From: Siderastrea radians
Lineage: Eukaryota; Cnidaria; Anthozoa; Scleractinia; Rhizangiidae
Length of the DNA: 64,000 nucleotides
Reading direction: 5' to 3'
Assembly (NCBI GenBank): GCA_964017195.1
Contig: OZ024895.1
Span: forward strand, 6,692,001-6,756,000
Made by a program: the position numbers and the translations under genes. Below are positions 34,475-47,514 of this stretch, in pieces (positions within the stretch are counted from its first letter, which is position 1; every line of letters starts with the position of its first letter). The notes beneath the pieces were generated by a model. The model had not been told where the DNA came from. It ran no database searches and saw only the letters and a program-made list of their open reading frames with translations.

Positions 34475-36630
34475 AAGACTCACAGAGGGGGCAGTAATCG
34501 AATCAATAAACCGGTGCGTCTGCAAAATTTTGCCATTGCTCGACTCACAAACTCGAGGTGCGTGTGCTAACAGAAAACACTAACGCATTCATAATTTACA
34601 CTGTCTACAGGTGCCCTCTCAATATTTTGTTCAGGATGTTAATATATTTCAATTGCATGCATTCTGTTGTTCCGGTTCACCGAATTGGAGCAATCGCCAC
34701 GGAAGGATTTCTCGAGCACGTGTTTGTGTTTTTGCTATCACATGTTTCTCACGCTAAAGAAATATTTATGACTGTGCTATCATCTTTGTCAGGCGGAAAT
34801 ATTAAGTAATTTACGTTTTTAAAATAAATGAAAATTTCCTTGAAACCACGTGGACATCTGTATTTTGTTTACCGCTTCCCTCTTACCCGCAAGAAAAAGT
34901 CTTCTGTTTTTTTGAGAAGGGTTACAGGAAGGAAAATGTAGGTTTGACTGAGTTTTCCTGAGATATGAATTGTGTGCAATTTTTGTCGCCGGCCACAAAA
35001 CAAAACAAACTTCTTTCTGCTTAAAATCCTTCAATATATCCGCAGTGTCATCTTTTGTATACAGTTTAATACCACTTCCTCTCTGCTGAGTTATATAACT
35101 TATATTGCTTCAGGGCATACTTAAGATATTATCGCCGGACTTTGAAACAGAGGTTTCGTGAGGTGACAATGTTTGACGTCAGATCATTAACGATTCCCCT
35201 TTTAATCAGCTTTCATTCAGTTTAGCCAGTGAAGTGGGACAGCTGTCTTTGTATTGTTTTTGTACTCTAAGTTTGAAAAAAGGATTTGTGACCACCCAAG
35301 ACCCAAACGATTAATGCTTTAGAAAATATAGTATATTGTTATGCCTGCAGATCACGTTTTGACCGTTTTGGTTTCCACTGAATTATATATTCAGTCCTGT
35401 GCCATTATGACACCTCGATGTCCTTTCCTTTCTAAAATGCCTATTCTTCTTACTGTTCGCCATACATTTCTTATGGATCTAGTAAGGAGAAGTTGTCTAA
35501 ATACCAAGACATATTATCCTTGGTGATCACTTGAACGTTTGAACAAGTAGTGATGATGCAAAGAGAAATTTCATTTTTGTCACTGTTACGGTTCAAAGGG
35601 TTAAGGCGCCGTTCACACTTGTGTCTGCATACTTTTTATGCATTTTTCGCGTATTTAGACTATCTACACTGTAAGTATCAAGCGGTAGTTTCGCCATTCT
35701 CGAAGGATGACCTTTTCCGTACATGGTGACCTCCGTTATCATCTCATTCTCAACATTGTATACAATATCGCTTGGAATGTCCAAGACGCGTTTCAGACGT
35801 CGTGCTACTGCTATGCCATAAGCGTCTATTTATTCGTACAACTCTGGCAACCCTTTTGTTTTGGAACAACTATTAAATTAATAGACAACCTAAAATCGAC
35901 ATCTGAGATTTGAAGTTGTCTTTTATTAGCGCGGAGGGGGATAGGGCCGGAGGAGGGGGCGGGAGCGGAAACCCGGGTGTCAAGGGGGCGGGAACTGGGA
36001 GAGCCGGGTGAAGGAACTGGGATAAATTCACATTTTTTTTAAAGGGGGGGGGGGGATTGGGGGAGATAAGTAAAAAATCGCAATGTTAGGTATCGGCTGA
36101 AAATGGCCATAATGGTACACAGAAATGCTTAATGATCATCATTAGCTTTAGATGGCCAGGATGGAAAAAGACTCCAACTTGGCCGAGCCGACGTTTTCAG
36201 GTTCTTCTCCTGCATCTTCTACGAAATCACTGTTAAAACTGGCCGAGGCTCGTTCTTTCTTTGACAAACAATTCACTTGATATTGTACCATTGGTTGTCA
36301 AATACAGTTCTTGTATGAGCATGCAACCCACCTAACAACGAATTTAGCGCATCACGTACCGAAAAACTAAGAAAAACTGCTTGACATTTATTGCTCGTTT
36401 AAGCTAAGAGCGCTTAATGAATCCGGCTCCAGGTGTATGAATTGGAAAAGGAGAACTGTCAGGAAAGCCTATTAGAATATACAGTGGGGGTAACCTTGTC
36501 AAAGATTAAAATTATACCTGCGGGGAGCATTAATTATACTCATAGCCAAATAAGTTCCCTTGTGTCTTAGTGCTGGCCTTACAATCAGTCTTGTTTTATA
36601 ACTTATATTTTTACCACATGGCCTAAAATT
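34475..36630. other. intergenic stretch
   Basis: No gene was recognised. A 63-codon minus-strand frame (35784..35593) overlaps sequence with a GGCGCCGTTCACACTTG end typical of a DNA-element terminus, so it is probably not a gene. 35930-36060 is strongly G-rich on the plus strand. Confidence 0.4.
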
Positions 36631-37492
36631 GTGATTGATCTTTGTCCATTATCTATTGGTGGAACGAAGCACGTAAGTCCGTGGTATGACTTAAGCTGTT
36701 GCACGCGTGATCTGGTTCTAGACAAAGTTTATTCATGGAAAATTGAACTTGATGAGCTCGAGAAAAAATTCTGGTTCTTTTAATAAAACTAACAGACAGA
36801 AAATTCAGAAAACAAATAATTCAGTGTAACTACCAAACTCTGTGCCTTTTGTTACAACCGGGATAAAAAACAGTAGGGTGTTTGCATCATTGCAAGATAT
36901 TTTAATAAGAAGGCCGAACGCTATGTGAAATTACATCAGCGTGAAAGCGTTTCAATTTTTTTTCCAAGGAGGAAAGGTCAATCGTTACCAATTTTTTTGT
37001 TAGTAGGGGTTGACCATGGCTATAATCGCCGACCAAAGACGAGTCTCGACCCAGTCAGACGATAACAGTGATTGAGATATGAATTATCTCTTGATATTTT
37101 TTTTCATGGAAAACTCGCAATAAAGTCGTGTGTAAATTATAAATAAAAACAACAAATAAATAAAGATAAACAACTAATAGTCCTATAGAAGATATAACAA
37201 TTACAAGAATACACACTTAGAACAAAGAAAAACCCTGAAAACTATACACATACTGCTAGGCTGGAAAATGGCTCTTAACTGCGTTTCGCCTGGACCCTGA
37301 ACTATTTGACACTGTTTGTTGTTCACACCTCAAAATGGATTTTCCATTTTTCGTATTTTCGACAAATACGTAGGCACACATGTTGTAAGGTGATGTGAGT
37401 TCTTATGTGACGAACAATAAAAGCTCCCTGAGGTGCAACCTCTAGCAATCCACCTACCACTGCTCCTTTATACATCAGTATCCACAGAATTT

Positions 37493-37782
37493 ACCTTTTT
37501 GCCATGTTACTTTTACATTGAGACTATTTTCTTCCTCTCCAACATCTGTAATGATTTCTCTATTGTCAAGGCTTTTTCCCTTGTTTCCGGGTTCCGTGAT
37601 TTAAGATCATGCATAGTACGTTATCTATGCTGTCACGATCTGCTTTGATGAATTCACAAAAATGTTATCTTACCTTTAGCTATCTCTGAGATAGTTTCGT
37701 TTACTACTAGAAGCGACCGGTTGAGCATTGCCGAGAGGTTCTGTCCACACAACAAAAAGATGACTGCTATTCAGTCAATTGA
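37493..37782 (-). other. candidate exon pair in the tandem unit
   Basis: On the minus strand, a piece ending about 37675 reads MLNRSLLVVNETISEIAK and stops in phase 1 at a GTAAGAT donor, preceded in frame by IFLLCGQNLSA. A second piece near 37545-37493 follows a CATTACAG acceptor and would continue in frame as DVGEEENSLNVKVTWQK, acidic, to a GTAAAT donor. This recalls the signal-plus-acidic-ectodomain exons of the family, but the second donor is phase 2 instead of 1 and no membrane exon was found. In the next copy (39.6 kb) the first piece is conserved (MLNRSLLVVNGTISERAR) but the second is broken. It may be a remnant of a family member or an unrelated repeat. Confidence 0.28.
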
Positions 37783-38689
37783 ATATACTTTATTATGCAT
37801 GCGAGTCATTAATCCTGTATACATGACGGTAAATGGGGATGCGTTGCCCAGGCTACTCCCTGATTTGTTTAGCACTCCTGCCACTCCTGCTTCAATCTGC
37901 CACGTTTTCGCAGTAAGAGTAAAGAGTGAAAGCTATTCCTCCACATTACTCAACCTACCCCCTCCCGAGAGATCTGAGTTCGGTCGGTCTCCTTCAAGAG
38001 ACACTCCGTGTCGTTCCTTGCCCGCTACGCCAGAGTGTCACTCTTCATACCTTAAACTACAACAACGACTGCACGAATAACATAGCATTATTTTTAATTT
38101 TGTCCTAGATTAAATTAATGAATTCCGTTATAGGTGATTAGGTCTCACATTTTCACCATCACAAGCCATTAATAACCAGTCAGCTTTGCTTTGTTAACAT
38201 AATGAACATGGATTTTTACCAACCCTTTGCTGCTTTATATATTGGACTTGAGTCTTAGTCATCATCTGTTGGCGGACCGAGGCACCTATGACGTCAGTTC
38301 ATTGTACGACTCCGTCGCGGTCCAGACAAAGCTTATTCGTTGATGAGCTCGAGTAAAAATTCTGGGTTTTAAAATATTACATGCAGGCAACCTACCCAGA
38401 AAACAAGTAATTCGATGTATAGATTGCGCACAACCGGGACAAAAAAATTTATATTTATATTTGCATCTTTACAACATATTTTTCATACCAAAGCCAACGC
38501 CAATCGCTCAATGTGACCCCCATCAGCGTAATTAGAGCTTCAATTTTTGATAAGGAAAAAAGATCAATCGTTACTATACTTTCTGACAGTAGAAATACGT
38601 GCCGGAATCCATAGCTTTTATCTCTGACCAAAGAAGACGTCGAAGTGTACACGGCAAGGAATGATTATCGAGCCACTCCTTTTCGAGCT

Positions 38690-39100
38690 TAAAAAATTTT
38701 GAGTAGTCAAACAATAACAGTAATCAGGAGATATAACTGAAACATTTCTTTTGAATTTTTATCACCAAGCGCTTATGATGTTGCAGTAAAACTCGAAATT
38801 GTTATTTTCAAGTACTTTGTTAAGTTATTGTTGAAGAAAACAAAATCAAGTTTCGATCCTACTTACGGGAATCGACCGAAGATCCACTCCGTTTCGAGCG
38901 TAAAAAAAATAGTTAAGTGGACCAACAATAACAGTGATTGAGATATGAAACATTACTTTTGATTTTTTATCATCAAACGCTTATAATGTTGCAATAAAAC
39001 TCGAAATTGTAATTTTCAAGTACATTATTAATTTATTGTTGAAGGAAATAAAATCATGTTTCGATCCTATTTACGGGAATGGACCAAAGACCACGGTCAT
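38690..39100. repeat. 208-bp tandem duplication
   Basis: TTATGATGTTGCAGTAAAACT near 38773 recurs as TTATAATGTTGCAATAAAACT near 38981. The flanking blocks (AACAATAACAGT, TTTCGATCCTA, TACGGGAAT) keep the same order at a spacing of about 208 bp. It is nested in the larger tandem unit. Confidence 0.7.
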
Positions 39101-41040
39101 TTCTAGCTATTTCTTGTATAAATCAAGGATCTTAAGCCGAGCCCCCGAAACACCCCTTAACCCGCCCCGACATGTTATGTTTGTAAGGTGAAATTTCGAA
39201 AGTGTTTATTCTTCCAAATAGAGTTTGTTGCTCAGACCTCAAAATGGATTTTCCCGTCAAGTCGACGAATAAGTAGGCGCGCATGTGGTGAGGGGATGAG
39301 CGATCTCATGTGAGAAACAACAAAGTCTCCCTGCCGGGTGCAACCTCTCGCAATACAGCTAGCACTGCTCCTTTATACATTTGTGCACAGAATTTACCTT
39401 TTTTGCCATGTTACTATATAATTTAAGACTACTAGCTACCTCTCCAACATCTCTTCAACCACCTCAGTTTTTGGTATCTTGGATGGTGGCTTTTGAGAAA
39501 TTCGACTGCATTGATGATTTCTATTGTCAAGGCTTCGCCCCTTGTTTTCCGGGCTCCGTGATTTAACATCATGCCTAGTAAGTTATATACGCCGTCACGA
39601 TGTGCTTAAATGAATTCATAAAAAGGATATCTTACCTCTAGCTCTCTCTGAGATAGTTCCGTTTACTACTAGAAGCGACCGGTTGAGCATTGCTAAAGTT
39701 CTCTCCACACAAAAAAAGATGACTGTTATTTTTAATTTTGTTCTAGATATAATTCGTGAATTTTTTATATTTATTACAGTGAATCACAAGGTCTCACATG
39801 TGTCGCATCACAAGCCATTAAAAGCCAGACGATTACATAATAATTTATGTTGTGTTACGTCTTGGCTTGCACTGAATTCTTTCATTTTTCTGTGCCTTTC
39901 ATTTTTTTGTCCTTTCTGACCGCTTCATACATACTCACGTCATTCCCAACAATGCATACATGCAATATTACTTCCCATTTCTAAATAACATGGTGTGTCC
40001 ACTAGGAGGTTGTTAGTACGCCGGACTTGGCGATGCAAAACTCTGTGTGTATATCTCACTTTGCAGGGGCACAAAACCTCTCCAGTATTATCTTCACAAG
40101 TAGGCTCTGTATTTCAAGTCTCAGTCAACAGGACGTATCGGCTTGACATAAGGCAGGAGGGCTTAAGAGACGGAACCCGTGTATATGATTAGTAGGTTAA
40201 GGGGAATCGCCAGGGAAGCCTATATGTTTCGATCGTAATTACGGGATTCTCCAACGGCCTTGGTCATTTCCTGTCTAAATTAAGCCAGATCTCAAGCTGA
40301 GCTCCCGAAACATCGCTTGATCCGCCCTGACATGCTCAGAAAAAATGGCGCTATATTAGAGCTACTTATGTTTGTAAGTGGGAGTTGCGAAAGCGTGTAT
40401 ATCTGCCGAATATACGTAGAGTTTGTTGCTCATACCTCACAATGGATTCTCCCATCAATCGACTAATGAGTATAGGCACACATGTGGTAAGGTGATGCGA
40501 GTTCTCATGTAAAGATAATAAAAGGTCTCTGAGGTGCAACCTCTAACAATCCACCTCCACTGCTCCTTTATATATTAATGTATCGAATTTACTTTTATTT
40601 TTAGCCATGTTACATATATTTAAAACTTCTAGCTTCCGGTCCAGCAAGGCTTAAATCACCTCGTTTCTTGGCATCTTCGGATCGTGGATGGTAGTTTTCG
40701 AGAAATTCGACTGCATTTATTCTGATTTCTTTTTCTCGAGACTCTTTGCCCTTTTTTCTCGGGCTTCGTCATGACTTAAAATCATAATGATCATAAATCC
40801 TCTCATAACTTGCTATCCTGAATTCATAAAGACGATGTCTTACCTCTGTCTTTCTCTGAAATAGTCTCGTTTACTACTATTTTAAATTTTATTCTAGATT
40901 AAACTAATGAACATTTTTTAGTTATCACAGTGAATCACAAGGTCTCACATGTCCGCCATCATAGGCAATCAAAACCAAAACCAGACGATTACGTAATACT
41001 TTATGTTATGTCTGCGGAACACGTTTTCGCCACTGAATCA

Positions 41041-41268
41041 GGGACGGACCATTAGAAAAGTTTTTTTTTGGAGAGGGGGGGGGGGGGGGAAGTAAAATTA
41101 AAATTCATGCAAGGGAAAATTGAGTGAATAAAAATTCATGCACAGCGAGTAGCCCAGAAAAAATTCCTGCCTGCGGAAAAAATATTCCCGTAAGGGAAAT
41201 GTTGACGAAAAAATTCGTGCAGCTCGAAAACTCTTCACCTCCCGTACCTTTTCTAATGGTCCGTACCT
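41041..41268. mobile_element. short element with inverted ends GGACGGACCATTAGAAAAG
   Basis: GGACGGACCATTAGAAAAG at the left is mirrored by CTTTTCTAATGGTCCGTACC at the right. The interior starts with a G-run and has AAATTC.TGC motifs. Non-coding and non-autonomous. A related element may be at 45905-46135. Confidence 0.6.
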
Positions 41269-41274
41269 TATTCG

Positions 41275-43298
41275 TTGTTCCTGTGCCGGCATAACGGACA
41301 CGGTTACCTGGACTCAGTCTCCCCAAGAACCGTTAGTGCACTGTTGCATGTAGACTTTTTGATCCGTTTTTCATTCATCAGCTCCACACTAAAACGTATC
41401 AAGCGCCGCAGTGGGGAGGGGAGGGGTACTCCCTGTAGTGGGCTCTACGGGGAAGCCCCGTCCGTAAGGGGTGCCTTTTTTGCGCTTCTAATATACGAAA
41501 GGGAAGGGGAAATTTGCTGTTATGGTATATTAAAGGGTCGCCGAAATACACCTTCAACCAAACGGAGGTAGCAGCGTTTTGTACGTATTAAAAATTTAAG
41601 GAAAATTTTGACAAAAATCACAACGCAGAAAATATACGGAAGGATGGAACAGGCCTTTTGGCGTATTTTTGAGGTATAAAAAAGGGCAATGTTTGTTCAA
41701 GGTTATGGAAGGAGCACCATTTCGACAAACATCACATTAGCATATTAAAGGTAAGGGTTTGAGCATAGGGGGAGAGCCTCTCCGAAATAAACTTTTCTGA
41801 GTAACCTCCCCCCCCTCCCCGGGGAAAGCGCCATGATCAATTTAAGATTTTTCCACGGGTGACCGGTTCACACATGCTGACGTCTGGTATCACCTCATAT
41901 TACCCTCGTCTGATGTATCATCCCATATTGCCCTGTCTGGTACCACCCCACTTTGCCCACGTCTGATATCACACTATTTTGTATGCGCTATTGTACTATT
42001 TAAATTACACAGTGTGTCCAACGGGAGGTGGCTTGGTTGTTGGACTTTCAGCCTGCTTGTATCTCTACGGATGTAAAAGTCTGCGTGTATCTCTATCTAT
42101 CCGGGGGCATGAAATATTTAAAGGTATTGTCTTCAAAACAGGGCTTGTATTCCAAGTAATCCAACAGTAATTGGTCTCGCCAGGTTTATCCAGAACCTGC
42201 AAGCACAGCCAAATTGCTCATGGAATGGGAGTCGTGAACAGCTGTCTCGTCCTTGTTAGGTCTCATCAACATGGCAGAGCCCCATTTAGTAATCGGAAAG
42301 ACACAACATAAGCTAGGAAGGCTTAATGATTTCAGCTCCTCATGTATATATTGGGTAAAAGGGACATTTAGGAAACCTATCACACGTTCTTACCTGTCCA
42401 GCATCACATCGCATACCTCGTGACAGTTGACAACTGTTTTTTCCGTCCGCGGGTAACTTTGAGTACATTTTAATTATGCAGTTGCACAAGTCGCAATTTC
42501 GGAACGTTCTAGTGTTGCCCTTAGGGTAAAATGAATGCTTTGTAATTGTTCTTTACCAGTCCGCTAAACAATTACTATTAGGACATTTGAATTAACTGTC
42601 GAATTAAATCATTTAACCAGCCACACCAAGTAAATGTGTTATAGTTGAACCACGTTTTTAGCCTCGCTCTTTAAAGCTTTTAAATGTTAAAGATTTAGAC
42701 CACCTGGAATAGCAATTAGAGTCAATTGCAAAAAGGATCACTCCAAATAACACCGGAAGTTTAGAGAAGGTTTTCTCAACTTGTTTAACCAAACAACATT
42801 TAAAAGTGTTTAACAGGGACGCTAATCCTGCAGGGTTAAATACTCGAGCCATCGAAACATTTGCAATCTTCTGGAAGTGTAAAAGCCCAATGCCCCTACT
42901 CATTTTTGCTCAGATTCGACACTCAGACTGTTCTTCGGGAACACTTCTTTTGAACAGTGACACGTAACAGTAGGATGTGGAATTCAAACCTCTGTCATGC
43001 GTGGCGCAGCTGATTTACATAAAAATTGGAATTTGCACTGGACGCTGGACACTCCATTCAGTGTGTCACTAAAGACAACGGGAACTTTTTTTTCCGAGAT
43101 ATAACAATCTCGGGTGAATGAATTGATCTGTAATACTTGTGAGAGTAGAATGGTCTGTTACAAGAAAAAAAGTTTGGTGTTCCAAACCCCGGGCGGATGA
43201 CACTTCTTCCAGACGTTCCGGCAGACGTTATGCGTAAAAGCACGATGCCAAAGACCACGTCTGCTGGGCTTTCATTGTAAGATTCTTGGTCGCTCGCC
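41275..43298. other. gene-free stretch
   Basis: No exon could be supported. It contains runs of CCCTCCCC-type sequence near 41800 and repeated CTGATATCAC / CTGGTATCACC motifs at 41880-41980. The longest minus-strand frame (42903..42658, 81 codons) has no recognisable domain. Confidence 0.35.
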
Positions 43299-43789
43299 TC
43301 AACACGGCTTACTTTCTTCCGGTAGAATGTCTTTCACATCATTTTGGTAGCTAAGAAATGTCTCGAAAGACGTCTCCAGCGTCAGTTTGACGCCTTGCCC
43401 TGTCTGTCGAAACGGTCCTTCCTCCACCAGCACCCGCTTTAGCATCTCGTGGATGTTTCCGTTGAAAGTTAAACAGCAGAGAGTCTTCAAATGAATGAAC
43501 AAATAATTCAACATCACAATAAAACGAAGTTTCTCGTCGATGACATCAACTGCATCGTTTGCAACAAAGAAGGGTCCTTTGTTCGGGAATCCACAAATGT
43601 GTGATTCAATTGAAATTGCCCCTCTGCTAGCTTCATGCCGTATCTTTACGTCTCTAGCGGTAAGGTCAGGACTGTATTTCCCTCATTTGTCGTTTCACGT
43701 ATTGATGTACTTAAACTCGCGTGGGAACTCTTTCCTCTACATTGGTCTAGCAACTTATCTTCAAATTCTCCCATGCACTCGATCTGCAT
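43299..43789 (-). pseudogene. decayed coding sequence, unknown family
   Basis: Two overlapping minus-strand frames, offset by one frame change, look protein-like. Frame 1 (43789..43646, 47 codons) begins MQIECMGEFEDKLLDQCRG. Frame 2 is open from 43682 to a stop at 43299 (127 codons) and includes HICGFPNKGPFFVANDAVDV and FNGNIHEMLKRVLVEEGPF. The end of frame 1 overlaps the start of frame 2, as expected for a single frameshift in a once-continuous protein of about 165 residues or more. I do not recognise the family. It could be a retroposed gene fragment, a transposon remnant, or a real exon with an upstream splice site. Confidence 0.35.
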
Positions 43790-44138
43790 GCCAGTCAAGT
43801 ATAGGTTTCTTCGGAACAACTGGCACTTGGGGGAATGGGGAGAGGGGAATACTCAGAAAAAAAAAGGCGCACAAGGAAGCCTCACCCTATGGTTTAAACC
43901 CTCACCCTTTAATATGCTAATTGTGATCGAAACGGTTCCCTAGAGCAAAAACTGAACCTTTTCCATACCTCAATAATAAGTTATAGCATTAGATCATCGT
44001 TTCGCTTAATTTTTGAGTTGTAGTTTCTGCCAAAATTAGAAACTCTTCTTAGTACTCAATTTTAGCTGCTATTCCTTTTGGCGAGCCTTTATTGTACTAA
44101 AACAACAAATCTTCCCACTCCTTCGTATACTGGAAGCG

Positions 44139-44222
44139 CGAAAGGGCATCCCTTTCTGGTGCGACCGCTCCGTGTAGCCGAAAGGGCATCCCATTCTGGC
44201 GTGACCGCCCCGTGTAGCCGAC
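44139..44222. repeat. 40-bp direct duplication
   Basis: Two units starting AAAGGGCATCCC (44141 and 44181) with a few changes, each ending CCGTGTAGCCG. Confidence 0.8.
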
Positions 44223-45904
44223 TGTAAGGGTACTTCTGCGAGCTGACTCCATTTTCAACCGAAACATCGATCTGTCTGTCGTCACTTGTCGATTCGTTTT
44301 CTTTTTGCAGATCTTTTCTTAGGGTATGTAAATTTTTGTGCTTATCACATTGATGACGAAGAGAGTATTTCTGAAGCGCATAGACCTCCTACTGTGACTA
44401 TCTTTGTAAACTTCTGTGGTTGTATCTCATGTGAGATTCACACTGTCATCTTAGTTAACGTTGTAATGGCAACTGCAATTTTCTTTTTAAGAAACTGAGC
44501 CATGGTCATCTGAGTCTTTTGCACAGCAGGTTTTTTTTTTTGAAACGTCACAGCACTTTTAGGAGTTAATTTTGACAACTTTGTGTACACGGTGGCGGCC
44601 ATGCATCAGTTAACATTTGCAAGTACAATTTGCAGTACATAATGCTAGCTTTTGATAGGCCCTTGCCTGATCCTTTGATCCTTTTGTTTCGCCATGTTGT
44701 CAACTCCACCCAAAGACAAGGAAGGTCACTAAAGCACTTGTGGCACGGATTACATAGCCTAAGTTTGCCCATAAGGCTTCCTTATTCGCCGCGGTCGATC
44801 CGTTTTGGGCACGCTACCAAAATGGATTGACCGTGAAGACCTGGGAAAAAAGCCGCACGAGAACTGGGCAAGCTGCTCCTAGCGAGGTCTAAACATAGAC
44901 CTCTCTGTCAAAGTTCAGTTTGCCGCATTTCCCGCCAGACAATTTGTCAATTTGTTTCTTCAACAACTTCCTCACACCACAGTAAAAATTCGTAACTGAG
45001 GTCACGGTTTGTCATGTAAGGCTTTTTCAAAACATTACTTTGTTTTTGTTTTGTTTTTGTTATTTTGTTTTTATTTTCTTTTTCTGTCTGAATTATATTG
45101 GACGTTTACGCTGTACAGGTGGGAGCTTTTCAGGTTCGTTTGAGAAATTTAGCCTTCCAGGTAGCCGAACACAGCTTTATAGTATCTGTAAGCTATTTAT
45201 CACTATTTTTGAGCAATTCACGGCAAGAAATAAATGCTGGTTGAGCTGTTGGCTGTTACTATGGTAGCTTGGCTGTTGATAAGAGGGGCTTAAAAATTGG
45301 ATTTTTCTTATTCCCAAAGAAAACAGACGTTTCAAATTTTTGGGTAAAGTGCGCATGTGCGGCATTTATAAAACATGCAAAGGGTCGGATTTTTTGTAAA
45401 CTCACCTTCTTTTGCTTAGTTATGTAACATACGTCTCACAAGAAACGCACTAAATTGTTTTAAGAGGAAAACACAACTTTGCAATACATTAAAAACGAAT
45501 AAAGGGATTTCTTTATCGGCGAAAAGTTTTTTTCTCAACCCTGCGCGCGCGCTGACTAGTGTCAGCCAAACTTTAAACTTAAAAGCGCGCGCAAACTACG
45601 TTCAGCGAGCTAAAAAACGAGTTTTTAGCAAACGTCTCCCCAATTAGTGTAATATTTTGGTATGCCTACCTTTCTCTACAATTGTTTCGTTGTGAAATGT
45701 CTGGTTAAACATCGTAAAGTTCACAGACATCAGGATTGTAATCGCTCTTTATGACTTTTTTCAACTTCTCTTGCTGCCGGCCTACCCGCTTTCTGTAGCG
45801 TGAAGGGACTGTCCCAGTAAAAATATATTGTGACTACAGACAAATGCATGATCATGCTGAGATACGAGATAATATTTCGTCAGCAACATGATCACCTTGT
45901 GATA

Positions 45905-46135
45905 AGGGATCGACCATTATATTTTCGAGGGGAAGGGGACAATTTTTCTGCAGGAATTTTTTCATGACTAAAAGTTTTGTTTGAATTTTATTTCACTAGC
46001 TGCAATATATTTCTTTGCATTATGCCACCATTCACGATTTTTCTTCTGCGAAAGCTGTGCAGAGATTTTTTTTAGTATTTGCCCAACCCCCCAACCCCCC
46101 TGCCACCCCCCTCCGGAAAAAATTGTCGGTCCCTA
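45905..46135. mobile_element. probable short DNA element with inverted ends
   Basis: AGGGATCGACCATTATATTT near the left end and GTCGGTCCCT at the right end are roughly complementary. The interior is G-rich at the start and C-rich at the end, as in the element at 41041-41268. A weak assignment. Confidence 0.35.
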
Positions 46136-47514
46136 ATCAGGTGGATGCAGGACAGATCGGAAAAATGCACTAAATTTGGCACACATACTGTTTTGTTATC
46201 ACAAACGAATTTAGACTTGGTGCCACGTGATCTGAGCATGAAAACGAAGCTGGGTTGCTAAAATGCACTGTTATACTTCTTATGGGCAAACATTGATTAC
46301 AAATATATCAAAACATCCCTCAGGTGGTCTGGTTAGTTTGAAAAGTACCGCCTAGCGTGTTCACAATATGGTCACATGACAATCCCACGACTTTTTGATT
46401 CCAAGCAAACGTTCCAAAAATATCTTTAAAATACATAGGATTGACAACTTTCCACTTAAAATAATGTACCACCTGTGTCGAGAATGTCTAATCTCTTACT
46501 GAATTCCGTTTTGGTGCTTCACTAAAAGGTTCTAATTACCGCCTCTTACAATTCTACAATACGCAAATACCGGGTTCACTTACAGTAAACAAGTCACCAA
46601 GGTTACTGAAAACTTTAAAAGGTTTATAGTCACTTGAAAATATTTTTAGACGTACTGCTAATTTGATACTTGAAACGTTACATAAGGACCGATTTAGAGG
46701 AGACGACTTTGAGTTACGACCGTTGCATGTGATCGATTTGTTCACGCTGTGTTTACAACAATAAAAGTTTCGTGGAAACCAGCGAAGTTAGGGGAGTTAC
46801 GATAGTCGCAAGGTACATCTTTGTTTAGATCTCATTACTTATAAGACATAAGTTTCGACAGTACCGCTCAAAAACATAACTCATTTATCTGTTTCATTTA
46901 AATTAACTTCGACTGATCGTCAAATGCCGGCATAAAAAAACGTCGCTTTTTGCCCTCCTTATCTTAAAAGTTTATTTTAATTATGCAGCCTTTGCTCCAG
47001 CACTATATAACTTCAGTCTAAACTGTAAGAAATGTAAACTTATTTCTGCGATTTAGTATTACGCCTAGGGGTCGTTTTCAGAAAACAACCCTGTGATAAG
47101 CCGATGGAGGTTTTATGCCATCGTTCCCCTCACGCAGAATGTTCTCGTTGTCTCTCTTGAAGAATTTAATCGACCATGAGCCCACTGGTTCCCAGTGCTT
47201 CGCGTAAAAGCGCTTAAGGAGGCATTCTTCAATTATCATTACGGTACAGTGTAGGATGAACTATGTCGCTCTTTAGGCCATTTTTTGGGTCTCTTTCTGA
47301 ATTAGTGAAAGTTTGCAGAAAATGTAAGGTAATAGGGTAATGACGTTTACGTGTATGAGCTTGAAGCATTGGTCACACAACACAACTCTGCGGTATGGCC
47401 AGTACCTTACGCATGCGATACCGCGAATTGTGTTGTGTGACCATTGCTTTCAGATGGTTTATTTCTGAGCTTGTAAGGCAACGGCGTGAGTGAGCCCTAT
47501 GTACTTTAGTGTAT

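Larger units (their letters stand above)
36640..41000. repeat. tandemly repeated segment, about 1.9-kb unit, two full copies and a partial third
   Basis: Landmarks recur in order. CAGAATTTACC is at about 37487 and 39388, with a diverged match near 40576. GAAGCGACCGGTTGAGCAT is at about 37708 and 39671. GCTCGAGAAAAAATTCTGG and GCTCGAGTAAAAATTCTGG are at about 36757 and 38347. The spacing is about 1.9-1.96 kb, then about 1.2 kb for the truncated third copy. Each copy carries a minus-strand exon-like piece (separate entry). Confidence 0.65.
43800..47510. other. gene-poor stretch with small repeats
   Basis: No gene was recognised. 44139-44222 is a 40-bp direct duplication (AAAGGGCATCCC...). 44286-44498 has a plus-strand frame with DDEESISEAHRPPTV followed by a hydrophobic stretch; this resembles an acidic-plus-membrane layout but has no matching splice pattern. 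45905-46135 has inverted ends. The remainder is AT-rich and featureless. Confidence 0.35.

Noticed and set aside
42658..42903. 81-codon minus-strand frame
   Set aside because: No domain, no splice context, and a composition typical of chance frames in AT-rich DNA.
44286..44498. Plus-strand frame with an acidic stretch followed by a hydrophobic stretch
   Set aside because: It recalls the family layout but has no signal peptide, no fitting splice sites and no sequence match to any paralog.
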